In this document: one piece after another, positions 27,045 to 38,600 of the stretch
How positions within the stretch are numbered: the first letter of the stretch is position 1
Layout of the letters: the number at the start of each line of letters is the position of its first letter
Origin: an uncultured Clostridia bacterium
Lineage (GTDB): Bacteria > Bacillota > Clostridia > Tissierellales > Peptoniphilaceae
Reading direction: 5' to 3'
Length of the DNA: 64,000 bases
NCBI GenBank assembly: GCA_947254025.1
Contig: CAMYBS010000003.1
Location: 1 to 64,000, forward strand
Translations under genes and position numbers: made by a program
The notes under the pieces: model-generated
The model's database searches: none
Told to the model about the DNA's origin: nothing
What the model saw: only the letters and a program-made list of their open reading frames with translations

Positions 27045-30000
27045 ATGAAGAACATAAGATTTAAAAGACTACTTACATTAGTACTAGCTGTTATGATGAT
27101 CACGACAGCTATGCCTATAAACTTATTGGCGGAAAAAGAAAGGACGGTGAGGGTTGATCACAATGACATCGCAAGCGATAAGGCGAACTATGTCAACAAT
27201 CTAACGCCAACCTTGATAGTTAGGCCGGAAGATGGCACAACTGCAAAGAAATACTTAGAGGAACCAGATTTGCCAGCTATATACACTTTGCGTACTGACT
27301 TCAAGGCTGAAAAGGGCGAAAAATACAGCGTTAACTATCAGCCATACGTTGCAAGTGTTGGCGCAAATGCGACACCAGATGAACAAGCCAAGGTTAATAA
27401 GAAAATCAAACTTCCAGACATGGCGGGTTATAAGACTCCTAAGGGAGAAGAAGAAATAACCGAGGATTCTAAGACAATACAAGTTTTTAAGAACTCTTAT
27501 GATGCCATTGTAAAAGCAGCAAAGAATGGTCAAAAAAAATCTGACAATGGTGATAAATATCTTGAACTTAGAGAATTTAGATACGCAGCTACAACTAGCA
27601 ATATCACTGTTAAACACGTTTTCCAAGATATGGAAGATTTCAACAAGTTTACTAACAAAGACGGTACCATCACAAAGAATGACGGAACAGTTATAGATAA
27701 AGAGGGACACGAAACAAAATATGATTTAAAGGATCCTGATCAAAAGGCAAAATATCAAGAGTTTGTACGTGATCATGAGAATCTGAAAATTTTAACAGGT
27801 AACACTGGTTCTACTTTGGAGGTTCAAGCTCTACAAGAAAATGAAAGACCGGGCTTTGTGCCACAAGTTGAGAAACTAAAAACTCAAGTGCCAGAGGACA
27901 CTACTGATTTCAAGATTGAGTATCGCTACAACCGTGCTCACTACGATGTTGTTTTTGACACTCAAGACGGCACTCCTCTACCAGCTAGAACTTATTACTA
28001 CGATCAAGAGATTCCTAAGATAGATGAAAACAGCATCCCTACAAAGGAAGGATGTGAATTCCAAGGCTGGAAGCCATCTCATGACTTGTATGGGGATGAT
28101 GGAACAAAATATAAAAAAGGCGAAATCATTAAAGATGCCAAAGGTAATGCCATAGTTGACTTAGGCAAAATTTATTATAAAAAAGATGGAAACGGTAACC
28201 TCGTTAAAAAAAATGACGATCCTGTAAAAGAAGAACTTCAAGAAGAAATAAAACTTATGATGCCTGCTCTTAAACTTGGCAATGGCAAGGAAATACCAAG
28301 AGAAAAGCTAACTTTCACAGCTGTTTGGAAGGACAAGGACAAGGCAGACTACGCCATCCAATTCTGGACAGAAAAGGCTGACCATGCCGATAATGCTACT
28401 ATTTTTGAAAAATACGAGTATATGAGCACTCGTGTTTACCCTCAAGAGCTTACAGGCAAAAGACCAGAATTAGATAAGGAGAGCGTAGGACCGGTAGAGG
28501 TTCAAGAAAATGGAGTCAAAAAAACTTTACCAGGTCTCCCATTCCCAGACCTAGATAAAACTCGTCTACAAAAGATTTGGAAAGGCGAAAAATTCAATCG
28601 TGGCCATAATCTTTATCTAAACAAATTCTTTGTTTATAATAAAGACTTAACTAAAGAGCAAAACAAAGACCCTAACAAACCAACGATGACCAAGGCAGTT
28701 TCAGCCACAGGCAAGACTGTCTACAACATCTACTACGACAGACAAGTCTACGACCTATACTTTACTAAGTCCAATGTACAACCTGAAAAAAATACTTTAT
28801 ACCCAGAAATTTGGGGCTATGACCCGCAAAAGGGAAAGGCGGTAATGCTAGGTGGTCCTGGCAATCTCTACCACTACAAGGCTAGATTTAATGAGATGAT
28901 GTATAAGTGGCCAAACGATGCCAAGCAAACAAAAGGCTTTACACCGGGCTATCAATCTTTTGGCTGGGGACCAAACTATGAAACACCTAACTGGCCAGTG
29001 CATTTAGACACTCCACCTTATAGACTTGATGCTGATCAGTTCCTTGACATGGCGAACTATACTAGCTGGGGCGGCTATGTTAAACATATAGACAAGGGCG
29101 ACGGCACGACCAAGGATTTAAATTGGTTCGATTTTACAACCCTTTCCTTCGGTATAAAGCAGGATCATCCATCTATCCCTCACCACATGGACTTTTGGAT
29201 GGACGGCTTTAAGGACGGCGAAACCATCATACGTTACGACCTTGTTAGAACCAAGGCAGATACAGGTGACCCGGGCTATGGCCACAAATACCCGACAGTT
29301 ACAGGCTTTACACCTAGGGACTATAAACCTGGAGTTGCATGGCCGGTAATCAGAGAGGAAAACGAGGAAGATGGCCGCGTGAACGAAGATAGAATTGGGG
29401 AACTAAACGACGAACGTGATGAAATCACCACTAACAATTGTGGGACATACTATAACAACTTTGGGCTCAAATTACCTATCGGTCAGCTAGACTTTATATC
29501 AGTCTTTTTTAGCGATTCAGACGAATTTGGAGATGTAAAAGAAGGTGGTCAATCATTTGGAGAAAACGGATATCTACAATTCCATTACAAACGTAATAAG
29601 TACCCACTAAGATTTAACTACGACCCAACAAAGATTAAGGGCGATAGTGAGTTTAAGTATCCTGTTAAAGGAGGAACAGAAGAGCAAAACAAGAAGGCCA
29701 ATGCACTAGAAACTTTCTACGAATTCCCACTAAAGGTTCTAAGTCCAGACTTAGTTCAAGATGACTTAGAGAGAGACGACAGAGAGTATTTTAAAGATAA
29801 GCCAGAAAACTTTTTAGATAACCCAAATAATTTATACAAACTAGGCCTATATGACTTACTACAAAGAGATAAAACTAATCCTAATGAATTTGCCAAAGAC
29901 TCAAAGAACAACTATGTGGTAAAGAGACCAGAAGGTCTTGCAAGTGACAAGGTATTTAAGGGCTGGGCACTAGACCCTGCTGGGAAAAAGATGGTTTGGA

Positions 30001-33000
30001 AGAATCCAAAAGAAACCATGCCTTTCCACCCAACAAACCTTTATGCTATATGGGACATTCCAGATAAAAGAAGAAAGGTTACATTTGATCCAAATGGCGG
30101 CAAACTTGATGATATTGAACTAAATGATCTTACAACTGAGAAGAAAAAAATAAAAGAAGGCGACATTGGTAAAGAAGAAGAAAATGAATACCCTGTAAAA
30201 GGATATTATGATCTAGAAAAATCACCTGAAGACAATAAAATAATATCTGACGCAGAAAAAGCTAAGAACCTTCAAGTCTTTACCGTTGCTCATGGACAAA
30301 AGCTTAAAGTACCTAAAACACCTCCTACTCGCTACGGTTATGACTTTTTGGGCTGGGAAGTAATTTATTACGAAAAAGATCAAAATAATAATTATACTGA
30401 CAAGCAAGATACAGGCTACCGTACTAGATATAAGGTTCCAGAGCTTTATTCCTTCGGAACAGATGTAGTTGCTCCAATCTATCTAAAGGCAATTTGGGTT
30501 GAAAACAAGAGAGCAGAGGTAAAAGTTTACCACTACTACCTAAAGAGGGATTCAAATAACAATTTCGTCCTAGATGATGAGAAGTATCCAAACCCAGAAC
30601 CTAACAGTCTATCTTACAAGCGTGTAGACGACTATGTTCCAGCAACAGGAGAAAAGCAAGACGAACACTGGATATTGGCTAATAACGATGAGCTTATGGA
30701 AAAACTTTCTGGCACTTATAAGGAAAATGGTACTGATGTTGAATTAAAACCAGAATACGAAGCTTACAACAATCGCGTTAAACTAAATAACACATACTTC
30801 CAAACTTTCAGAGTTCAAGACAATATTAACGTAGGCACTGAAGATAATCCTGTTTATGAACCAAACCCTGAAAACGTATTCAGATTCTATTACAGACCAT
30901 TCAGAACACGTAACTACAAAGTTAACTATATAGATGAAAGAGGAAAGGCGGAAGTAGATGCGTTCTTCAAGGGCTTGGATCTAACAGACATTGATGCACT
31001 TATGGCTAGCGAAGAATATAATAAAGCAGACAATAAAGGAAAAGAAGCTATCTTACTAGAAGCAAATAAAGCAAACAAAGCAAAATTTGAAGCTAATAGA
31101 GCAAAATTAGAAGAAATTCTAGATAAGTACAAGGTTATTGACAAGGAAGATGTAACAAGTGAGTGCCGTCACTACGACGCAAGAAACTACAGACACATTC
31201 CTGGCTGGAAGCTTGTTAGCGCTCCGCAACAACAACTATTCTACGATGTAAACGAGAATACTAACGAATTCCTTGGTATCAACGGCACAGGTTCCGATGA
31301 AATTTACTTCTATTATAAAGACGCAAGAGTAATCGAAGTTCCAAAAGATGGTAAGACACCAGAAGGTTATGTAAGAGTAACATTTAAGATTGACGACAAG
31401 CATAAAGGCGGCGTATTTAAGGACAAGGACGGCAAAGAAGTTACAGAATTACATTACGATGTAATCAAGGGACTTAAGTCAGATAAGCTACCACATCCAG
31501 TTATTTGGGAAGAAGGTAAGAAGGATTCTGAAGGTAAACCATTAGCAAAAGAAGAAAACAGATACTATATCACACCAGACCAAGGCAAGAAATTTATTAA
31601 GTGGGACAATGAAAAGTGGTTGAACGCTGAAACAGAAATTAACAAAAACTACACATTCACAGCCTACTTTGATTGGTCAGGACTAAGTGCTAAGGCAGAA
31701 GGCCTAGTAAGAACAGAAGCCTTTAAAGATCCTAAGGCAGATGGAACAAAGGATTGGTCCAATAAATTTGCTCCAACTATTGACGACTTAAAAGCACAAT
31801 TAGTATGGAAAGAAATTGTTGAAGAAAATGGAACAAAAAAAGAGGTAGTTAAACCAATTCCAGCTAATGTAAAAATTAAATTCTTTAACAAAAATGCTGA
31901 TGGTACTGAAACAGAAATAACAAAAGATGAAGATATATTCGAACTTGTTAAAGAAATGGGTAAAGACGATGCTACAGAAACAGTTCGTACTGTAAATATC
32001 ATTGCTAAGGCTTTATTCAAGACAGAAGCAGAAATAAAGAATCTTGAAGAAGAATTAAAGGTTCTTGAGGCTGAACTAAAAACACTTAAAACTGCAAACC
32101 CACAAGATAAAGATAAGATTCAAGAACAAGAAGCTAAGATTACTAGCAAAAAAGGCGATATTGCAAGTGCTAAGCAAGAACTTAATATACCAATCACAGT
32201 TTACAAGAACCGCTACGAAGCACTTAATAGAGAGTGGCAAAAACCTAAATATCTATCCGATGCAGAAGCGAAAGACGCAAAAGATGGTGGATTGAAAGAT
32301 ATTCTAAAAGATACAGCTACAAAAGCCTATGTAAAAGTAACAGTATCACCATCTGGCGATATGAAGGCTAAAAATAATAAGGTTTATTATGTCAATCCAA
32401 AAGCTTGGGTAGAAATACCAGAAGTTAAGTCCGAAGGTTCATCAACATTTATTAATTGGACAGCTGACAAAAAAAGTCAAAATGAAGATGGTAAAGAAAA
32501 TGGCAAATTTGATTTCGCTAAACGTCATATGTTTACAGAAGATACTGTCATCAAACCAGTTGACGCAAAAGATGCAGTTGAACAAACAGATCCAAACAAT
32601 AAACCAGATGTACCAAAGACTTATGTCAAGGTTGTAGTTAAGACAACAGATAAGGCTACAGATGAAACTAAGTTTGAAAAAACATTCTGGGTTAACCCTA
32701 CTAAGGAAGTTACTATAGAAGTAACAAATCCAACAGGTAAAGTAAATCAAGAAATTGAATTAACAGATGGCGAAGGAAGCTCTTTAGGCAAGAGAAAAGT
32801 TAACTATATATATAAAGGATGGCAAATAGTAAAAACTGGCGAAGATGATAATAGTTTAACAGATCTTGATCCAAAAGAAACTATCGACCTAGCAAAGAAC
32901 AAGTACTCAGCTAAAGTATCAGTAGTTGAGGCTATTTATGAGGAAGAAATTGATTCTACTCCACTAATAGACAAGAGCACTATAAGTAAATTAGATACAC

Positions 33001-35126
33001 CAAAGGGTAAAGAAATTACTCCTAAGGACTTAAAAGGCAAGATCACACCACCAGCAGGCAAAGAAATTGAATCAATAGAAGTTATTTCAAAACCAGATGG
33101 CAATACAGTTGGCGATACATCAGCAAAAGTTATCGTTAAATACAAAGACGGTTCAACAGAAGGCTCAAATGAACATCCAATCGTAATACCAGTTGAAGTA
33201 CACGAACCAATCATCCCAGCTGGACCAAATGGAGAAAAACCTGAAAAAGCTATGGAAAATTATGTAAAAATAACTTTCAAACCTGGCACAGGCGGAAAAT
33301 TCAAAAACACACTTACAAATGAATTTGTTTACTATGTTTCACCAGAAGTAGAACTTGATTTAACATCATATGCTAATGGCATTGAAAAAACTCCAGATGT
33401 TGGATATATTGGTGGTAATTGGGATACTAGCGAAACTAAGAAATTAAAAGATACATTTAAAACAGATACAGAATTTACTTTTAATTTCACAAAGAATGCT
33501 AATATAGTAGAAAAAACCAACGATCCAAACCAAGTTATTCCAAAAGGCTACGTAAAAGTAACATTCAGAACAGAAGATGAAAACAAGGGTAAACTTGAAG
33601 GCAATGTTACAGAAAAAATCTACTATGTAGATCCAAATGCAGAAATTACTTTAAAAGTTTTAGGCAAAAACGAAACAGCAACAGATAAACAACTTGCAGT
33701 TCCAAAAGTTGTAGTAAATGCAAACTACACATTTAATAACGTTTGGCAAGAGCCTATTGACGAGGCAACTCCAATCACAAGCGATAGAACACACGTAGCC
33801 ATCTTCGAAGACGGAAAAGTAAAATTAACTTACGAAAAAGGCGGAACAGATGTTACAGGCGATGTACCAGAAGCAACAAAAGTAAAAGTTGGCACAAAAG
33901 TTAGATTAGCTAACGCAGATGGACTAACAAAAGAAAATGCTACATTCGCTGGCTGGAAACTTGATAACGACGAAACAATCTACCAAGCGGGAGCAGAAAT
34001 AACGCTTGACAAGGACAAAAAAGCAACAGCTCAGTGGAAGGCTAATACACACAAAGTAGAGTTTGACACAAACGGTGGATCAAAAGCACCAGATACACAA
34101 TTAGTTGAACACGGAAAGACAGCAACAAAACCTGCCACTGATCCTAAGAAAGATAATTTCGTATTCACTGGATGGAAAGAAACGAAAAACGCAAGTGAAA
34201 CAGATCCATTATTTGATTTTAAAAACAAATCTATAATTAAAGACTTAGTTCTATTTGCTCAGTGGACAAACGCAGTACAAGAGATTAACGAAGACGACCT
34301 TATTGATACAGAAAAATTCATCAGAGTAACTTTCTTAAAAGGTGACCACGGAACACTTAAAGAAGGACAAACTGATGGAATTGAAAAAGTAATTTATAAA
34401 GTTGCCAAAGGTTTAAGCCTTAATCAAGCAAAAGGTCTAATAGTACCAGAAATAGTTCCAGCAAAATACTACAAGGCAAAAGATGCTAATAATGGCTGGG
34501 ATCAAGCACTAGAACTAGGCGGCAATGATATCACATTCACAGCTCAATACGAACCAAAAGCAGATGTTATTCCAGTAGATCCTAGCGTAACAGACGAAAC
34601 ACAAATTCAAAACGAAAAACCAGATGACATGGTGCTAGTAACATTTAAAGTTGATCCTAATAAAGCCTTTATGCTAGGCGATACTAAGTTCTATGTAAAG
34701 AAAGATGAAGTGGTTAACATTCCTACGCCACTTGTTCGTAGACTAGAACTTGGCAATGGTGTAAAAAATGACTATGTATTTAGAGGTTGGGACTTAACAG
34801 AGCTTAACAATGAGTGGAAATTTAGTGATGATACAGATATCGGCGATGGAGCTAAAGTAAAACCAACAATCACCATAATACTTCCAAGTGCTGGAGATCC
34901 AGATGTTAGTGTTGAATCTATGACTGAGGGTGCAATAGGATATCTTGAAGTTAGTAGATCAAATAAGACTACAACAATTAAAGCAATATATGATTCTGAT
35001 TACAAGATGTACTACTTTATAATACCGGATGAATTAGGTGGCAAACTTAAGAACAGAGACAGAATTAAAGTATACGCAGAATTGAATGGAGTAAGATCCG
35101 ATACAAGAGAGTACAGAATTAAATAA
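27045..35126 (+). CDS. Giant secreted repeat protein with InlB-type repeats, no visible anchor
   Basis: A 2693-aa protein with a signal peptide (about residues 1-29, basic start then LTLVLAVMMITTAMPINLLA). InlB/Listeria-Bacteroides repeats (FD.NGG...GW) appear near residues 300, 1011 and 2336. Further beta-modules carry YVKVTFK... and YWVNP-like motifs, many ending in AQW or A.Y. Residues about 1661-1715 are a strongly charged coiled coil (EIKNLEEELKVLEAEL) inserted in one module. The protein ends in GVRSDTREYRIK with no LPXTG or SLH, so it is either released or held by the SLH partner downstream. Adhesion-type role is inferred only. Preceded by GAGGGGG. Confidence 0.9.
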   Translation: MKNIRFKRLLTLVLAVMMITTAMPINLLAEKERTVRVDHNDIASDKANYVNNLTPTLIVRPEDGTTAKKYLEEPDLPAIYTLRTDFKAEKGEKYSVNYQPYVASVGANATPDEQAKVNKKIKLPDMAGYKTPKGEEEITEDSKTIQVFKNSYDAIVKAAKNGQKKSDNGDKYLELREFRYAATTSNITVKHVFQDMEDFNKFTNKDGTITKNDGTVIDKEGHETKYDLKDPDQKAKYQEFVRDHENLKILTGNTGSTLEVQALQENERPGFVPQVEKLKTQVPEDTTDFKIEYRYNRAHYDVVFDTQDGTPLPARTYYYDQEIPKIDENSIPTKEGCEFQGWKPSHDLYGDDGTKYKKGEIIKDAKGNAIVDLGKIYYKKDGNGNLVKKNDDPVKEELQEEIKLMMPALKLGNGKEIPREKLTFTAVWKDKDKADYAIQFWTEKADHADNATIFEKYEYMSTRVYPQELTGKRPELDKESVGPVEVQENGVKKTLPGLPFPDLDKTRLQKIWKGEKFNRGHNLYLNKFFVYNKDLTKEQNKDPNKPTMTKAVSATGKTVYNIYYDRQVYDLYFTKSNVQPEKNTLYPEIWGYDPQKGKAVMLGGPGNLYHYKARFNEMMYKWPNDAKQTKGFTPGYQSFGWGPNYETPNWPVHLDTPPYRLDADQFLDMANYTSWGGYVKHIDKGDGTTKDLNWFDFTTLSFGIKQDHPSIPHHMDFWMDGFKDGETIIRYDLVRTKADTGDPGYGHKYPTVTGFTPRDYKPGVAWPVIREENEEDGRVNEDRIGELNDERDEITTNNCGTYYNNFGLKLPIGQLDFISVFFSDSDEFGDVKEGGQSFGENGYLQFHYKRNKYPLRFNYDPTKIKGDSEFKYPVKGGTEEQNKKANALETFYEFPLKVLSPDLVQDDLERDDREYFKDKPENFLDNPNNLYKLGLYDLLQRDKTNPNEFAKDSKNNYVVKRPEGLASDKVFKGWALDPAGKKMVWKNPKETMPFHPTNLYAIWDIPDKRRKVTFDPNGGKLDDIELNDLTTEKKKIKEGDIGKEEENEYPVKGYYDLEKSPEDNKIISDAEKAKNLQVFTVAHGQKLKVPKTPPTRYGYDFLGWEVIYYEKDQNNNYTDKQDTGYRTRYKVPELYSFGTDVVAPIYLKAIWVENKRAEVKVYHYYLKRDSNNNFVLDDEKYPNPEPNSLSYKRVDDYVPATGEKQDEHWILANNDELMEKLSGTYKENGTDVELKPEYEAYNNRVKLNNTYFQTFRVQDNINVGTEDNPVYEPNPENVFRFYYRPFRTRNYKVNYIDERGKAEVDAFFKGLDLTDIDALMASEEYNKADNKGKEAILLEANKANKAKFEANRAKLEEILDKYKVIDKEDVTSECRHYDARNYRHIPGWKLVSAPQQQLFYDVNENTNEFLGINGTGSDEIYFYYKDARVIEVPKDGKTPEGYVRVTFKIDDKHKGGVFKDKDGKEVTELHYDVIKGLKSDKLPHPVIWEEGKKDSEGKPLAKEENRYYITPDQGKKFIKWDNEKWLNAETEINKNYTFTAYFDWSGLSAKAEGLVRTEAFKDPKADGTKDWSNKFAPTIDDLKAQLVWKEIVEENGTKKEVVKPIPANVKIKFFNKNADGTETEITKDEDIFELVKEMGKDDATETVRTVNIIAKALFKTEAEIKNLEEELKVLEAELKTLKTANPQDKDKIQEQEAKITSKKGDIASAKQELNIPITVYKNRYEALNREWQKPKYLSDAEAKDAKDGGLKDILKDTATKAYVKVTVSPSGDMKAKNNKVYYVNPKAWVEIPEVKSEGSSTFINWTADKKSQNEDGKENGKFDFAKRHMFTEDTVIKPVDAKDAVEQTDPNNKPDVPKTYVKVVVKTTDKATDETKFEKTFWVNPTKEVTIEVTNPTGKVNQEIELTDGEGSSLGKRKVNYIYKGWQIVKTGEDDNSLTDLDPKETIDLAKNKYSAKVSVVEAIYEEEIDSTPLIDKSTISKLDTPKGKEITPKDLKGKITPPAGKEIESIEVISKPDGNTVGDTSAKVIVKYKDGSTEGSNEHPIVIPVEVHEPIIPAGPNGEKPEKAMENYVKITFKPGTGGKFKNTLTNEFVYYVSPEVELDLTSYANGIEKTPDVGYIGGNWDTSETKKLKDTFKTDTEFTFNFTKNANIVEKTNDPNQVIPKGYVKVTFRTEDENKGKLEGNVTEKIYYVDPNAEITLKVLGKNETATDKQLAVPKVVVNANYTFNNVWQEPIDEATPITSDRTHVAIFEDGKVKLTYEKGGTDVTGDVPEATKVKVGTKVRLANADGLTKENATFAGWKLDNDETIYQAGAEITLDKDKKATAQWKANTHKVEFDTNGGSKAPDTQLVEHGKTATKPATDPKKDNFVFTGWKETKNASETDPLFDFKNKSIIKDLVLFAQWTNAVQEINEDDLIDTEKFIRVTFLKGDHGTLKEGQTDGIEKVIYKVAKGLSLNQAKGLIVPEIVPAKYYKAKDANNGWDQALELGGNDITFTAQYEPKADVIPVDPSVTDETQIQNEKPDDMVLVTFKVDPNKAFMLGDTKFYVKKDEVVNIPTPLVRRLELGNGVKNDYVFRGWDLTELNNEWKFSDDTDIGDGAKVKPTITIILPSAGDPDVSVESMTEGAIGYLEVSRSNKTTTIKAIYDSDYKMYYFIIPDELGGKLKNRDRIKVYAELNGVRSDTREYRIK

Positions 35127-35146
35127 TTTAATACAAAAGATTTTAG

Positions 35147-35178
35147 AGATGCTAAGCTATATGCTTGGCATCTTTTTT
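35147..35178 (+). terminator. Terminator after the first giant surface gene
   Basis: agatgctaagc (35147-35157) pairs with gcttggcatct (35163-35173), followed by T. It separates the two surface transcription units. Confidence 0.85.
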
Positions 35179-35293
35179 GTGTGCAATAATATTTTTTTAT
35201 TATTTTTTAAAAAATATTTATATAAAATGATAACTTTTGTAAAATATTGTTACCAACGTGTTAAATTTACATAAATTATTTAAAATGACGGCA

Positions 35294-35307
35294 TTTTGTG
35301 GTATAAT
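35294..35307 (+). promoter_or_regulatory. Promoter of the second surface gene pair
   Basis: ttttgtggtataat gives an extended -10 (tataat at 35302-35307) identical over 14 bp to that at 26968-26981. The -35 (tttaaa, 35279-35284) is weak. Confidence 0.7.
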
Positions 35308-35367
35308 AATATGAAGAGAAGTGCATGCAAAATGCGCTATGTATATAATTAAATCGAGGGGATATAT

Positions 35368-35658
35368 ATGAAGGAGATTACAATTAAAGGGACTGTGCTT
35401 TTAGTCCTCGCAGTGACGCTCTTAATGACACTGCTTTCGAGATTTGTGCTCACGGCAGAAAACGGCATTAAGATAAAAGCAAGAGGACATTGTGAGAAAG
35501 AGCATATATATTTAAGCTATATGCGTAAAGATATTTTAAGGGATATGAACGAGCCTAATAATTTAGGCAATAAAATAAGAAGAAATGAAACTAAGGTTTT
35601 GCTCTATAAAGAAGAGAGCGCAAATAAAAGTAGAGGAAAGGTGAAAGTAAATGACTAA
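35368..35658 (+). CDS. Small single-pass membrane protein, unknown
   Basis: A 96-aa protein with one hydrophobic segment (residues 8-28, GTVLLVLAVTLLMTLLSRFVL) and a basic, polar C-terminal part (MRKDILRDMNEPNN, SRGKVKVND). GAGGGGATAT precedes the ATG. Its end overlaps the start of the SLH giant by 8 bp, so the two are translationally coupled. No family recognised. A helper in export or assembly of the giant protein is a guess from context. Confidence 0.7.
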   Translation: MKEITIKGTVLLVLAVTLLMTLLSRFVLTAENGIKIKARGHCEKEHIYLSYMRKDILRDMNEPNNLGNKIRRNETKVLLYKEESANKSRGKVKVND

Positions 35659-38600
35659 AAGATTAGCTTCTTTGATACTAGCGATAGCAATGTTTTTACA
35701 AATCATTGCACCACAAGCAATATTTGCAAAAGAGGAGGTGAAAGCTCCTGAGGACGGCTTAGTAACTGTAGGCGTGATCAATGGCGACAGCTACGACGCA
35801 AAGCTTATGTTAGAGTTAAACAGATTGACAGCAAAAAATAGAGTGAGAAGATCCGCAGACCCAGGTGCAAGCCTGTTCGGCTACTTCGAAGAAGGCCAAG
35901 AGCCAAAGAACGGGGACAAGCTAAAGTACCACGGTGAAGTTAAGGCCGATCTTAAAGTTACAGGTCTTGGTGGAAATCCATTCCAGTGGAATGAAATCTT
36001 CGGTACTGAAGAGGTACACTTAAGATTTATACAAATGAATGACGAGACTGGTGTTGAGACAGGTGTAGAGCGTGTTTTAAATGTAAATCAAGCAGGCACA
36101 TATACTTGGACTGATGGAGAGGGGAATCCAGCAGAACTACCTTTATTTAATAATAAACTAGAGCCTCTAACTTATGAAGTAAAACTAGATGAGGAAGTTT
36201 CTGACAAGGTTAAACTGCTTACTGCAAGGTTAACTACAACAGGAAATGCTGGTTCACCCACATTTGAAAAACCGGATGCAGAGGGCAGAATTAAATATCA
36301 CTTAACTTTAGAGATAGGACTACAACAAGTTGCTTCATCAAAATTTGTATCAGAGTGGCGCACAGCAGTAGTAGAGGGCGAAAGACCACAACTACAAGGA
36401 ACTATGACAGGTTCTAGTGGTAGTAATACAAAAACTGCAATCTTTGATTTGCCAAAGAATGATACTAAATCTGTTATACTAAGAACTAACAGTTTAAGAG
36501 AAGGTAGAAAACCAGATAAGATTTTTGTAAGCTTTTTATATAATAAGCCTACAGATATTAAAGTAAAAGCTGATACAACAGGTTTAACTTTTGATACTAC
36601 AAATAAGACTGTTACATCAGGAGACCATAAGTTCAAATACGACTTCAAATACGACGTCATAAACGGCGGAAAGCTTACTATGACTGAGATTATCCCAGTG
36701 ACATTTGATGCGAATGGTGGTAAATTCGCTAATTTTACAGCTCCTGATACTGAAATAAAAATTGTAAAAGAAGTTGAATATGATGGCACTTTAACTGACA
36801 AGGCTGAAGAGCCTAAAAAAGATCTAGAAACTTTTAAGGGCTGGGGCAAAAAAGATAATCAAGGAACAATTACTCCAGTCACTGATGATGCTTTTAAAAA
36901 CATCACAGAAGCAAAGACTTTCTACGCTATTTGGGACAATAACGATATACAAGAAGAAGAGCTTGAAGTAAAAGAATCATTTAAAGATGGAGATAATTGG
37001 GTTAATGACTTTATTCCGACACTTGACCAATTAAAGGGACAAGTAAAGATTAAAGATGCAAATGGAGACCTAAAACCACTAGCAAATAGTGACACCTTTG
37101 CAATAGTGGATGGAGCAAATGAATATACAGCTGATGGCGATGCATTAAAGAATTATCTTTATGGAAAGTTACAAGAAAAAGATAATACTAAAGACGAACC
37201 AACAAGAACAGAAAAAGTTACGGCAAAAATTACATTTGCCAATAATAAAACAAAAACAGTAGATATACCTATCAAGGTAGTTAAAAACATTTACGAAGCA
37301 AAAACTTTAACTGAAAAGCCTTACTACGTACCAAGTGATTATGCAAAAGTAATCGTAGATCCTACTACAAAGGCTACTGACCCTCAAAAAACTTATTACT
37401 ATGTAAATCCGGCTGCTAAAGTTGTTATTCCAGGAGCAGATCCAACAGGAAATGCTAATAATACTTTTGAGAAATGGACTATTGGGACAGATGTATATGA
37501 GCTTGCAAAGAAACCAAGACATCAATTTACTGCTAATAAAACTACAATTGAAGCGCAATATGTTTCAAATATTGTCACTCAAACAGGAAATGCTAAACCA
37601 AATGTACCGGATAACTTTGTACTGGTTGAATTTAAGGTTGGAACAAACGGTACACTTGATGGGACAACAAAGTATTGGGTTAAACCAAACGCAGGGATAA
37701 CACTTTCTGATATCATTCATCCAACTATAAAAGCAAATGATGGATGGAAGGAAAATGGCTGGGATAAAGATAAGAGCACAGCTATTACAGAAAAAACAGA
37801 AGTAACAGCTCAGTATTTAGAAAAAGTTTTAACGAAAGAGCCAACAGAAAATAAAGATAAATATGTAAAAGTTGAGTTCAATCAAGGCAAGCACGGAACT
37901 ATTGCGAATACTGAAAAAACTCAATATTGGGTTCTAAAACAAGAAGAAGTTAATTTAACTGAACCAAATGTTACAGCAAATACTGGCTACGCACAAAAAA
38001 CAGGCAATGATGCCTGGTCACCAAAAGTTGCTAAGTACTACTACGAAGACACAGTTCACACAGCTCAATATAAATTCAATGGTGAAGATGTAATTCCACA
38101 AACAGATCCTAATGTTAAACCAACTGTGCCACAGGGCTATGTACTTGTAACATTTGATAAGGGCGACCATGGTGAGTTCGCTCAAAATCAAACTATTATG
38201 TATTGGGTTAATCCTAATAAAGAGGTAACTCTTACTGCTCCAGAAATAAAACCTAACATAGGTTATAGGCAACAGTTAAGACTTAACGCTTGGGACAAAC
38301 CTTTAACAAAAACATTTACAGAAGCAACAAAAATTACAGCTCAGTACAAAGAGCTTGGCGATATATTAACAGAAGAAAAACCTGGCTATGTAAAGGTAGA
38401 GTTTAAGGCTGGTAATAATGGCCATCTTGACGGAACACAAACTTATTGGGTAAATCCACTAAAGAATAAAACTCTTAAGGATGTAACTCATCCAAATGTA
38501 AGTCCAAGTACAGGTTGGAGCCACAATGGTTGGGACGTTGCTGATACTACAGCAATTAACGAGCAAACAGCAAATCCATTAGTAGTTACTGCTAAGTATT

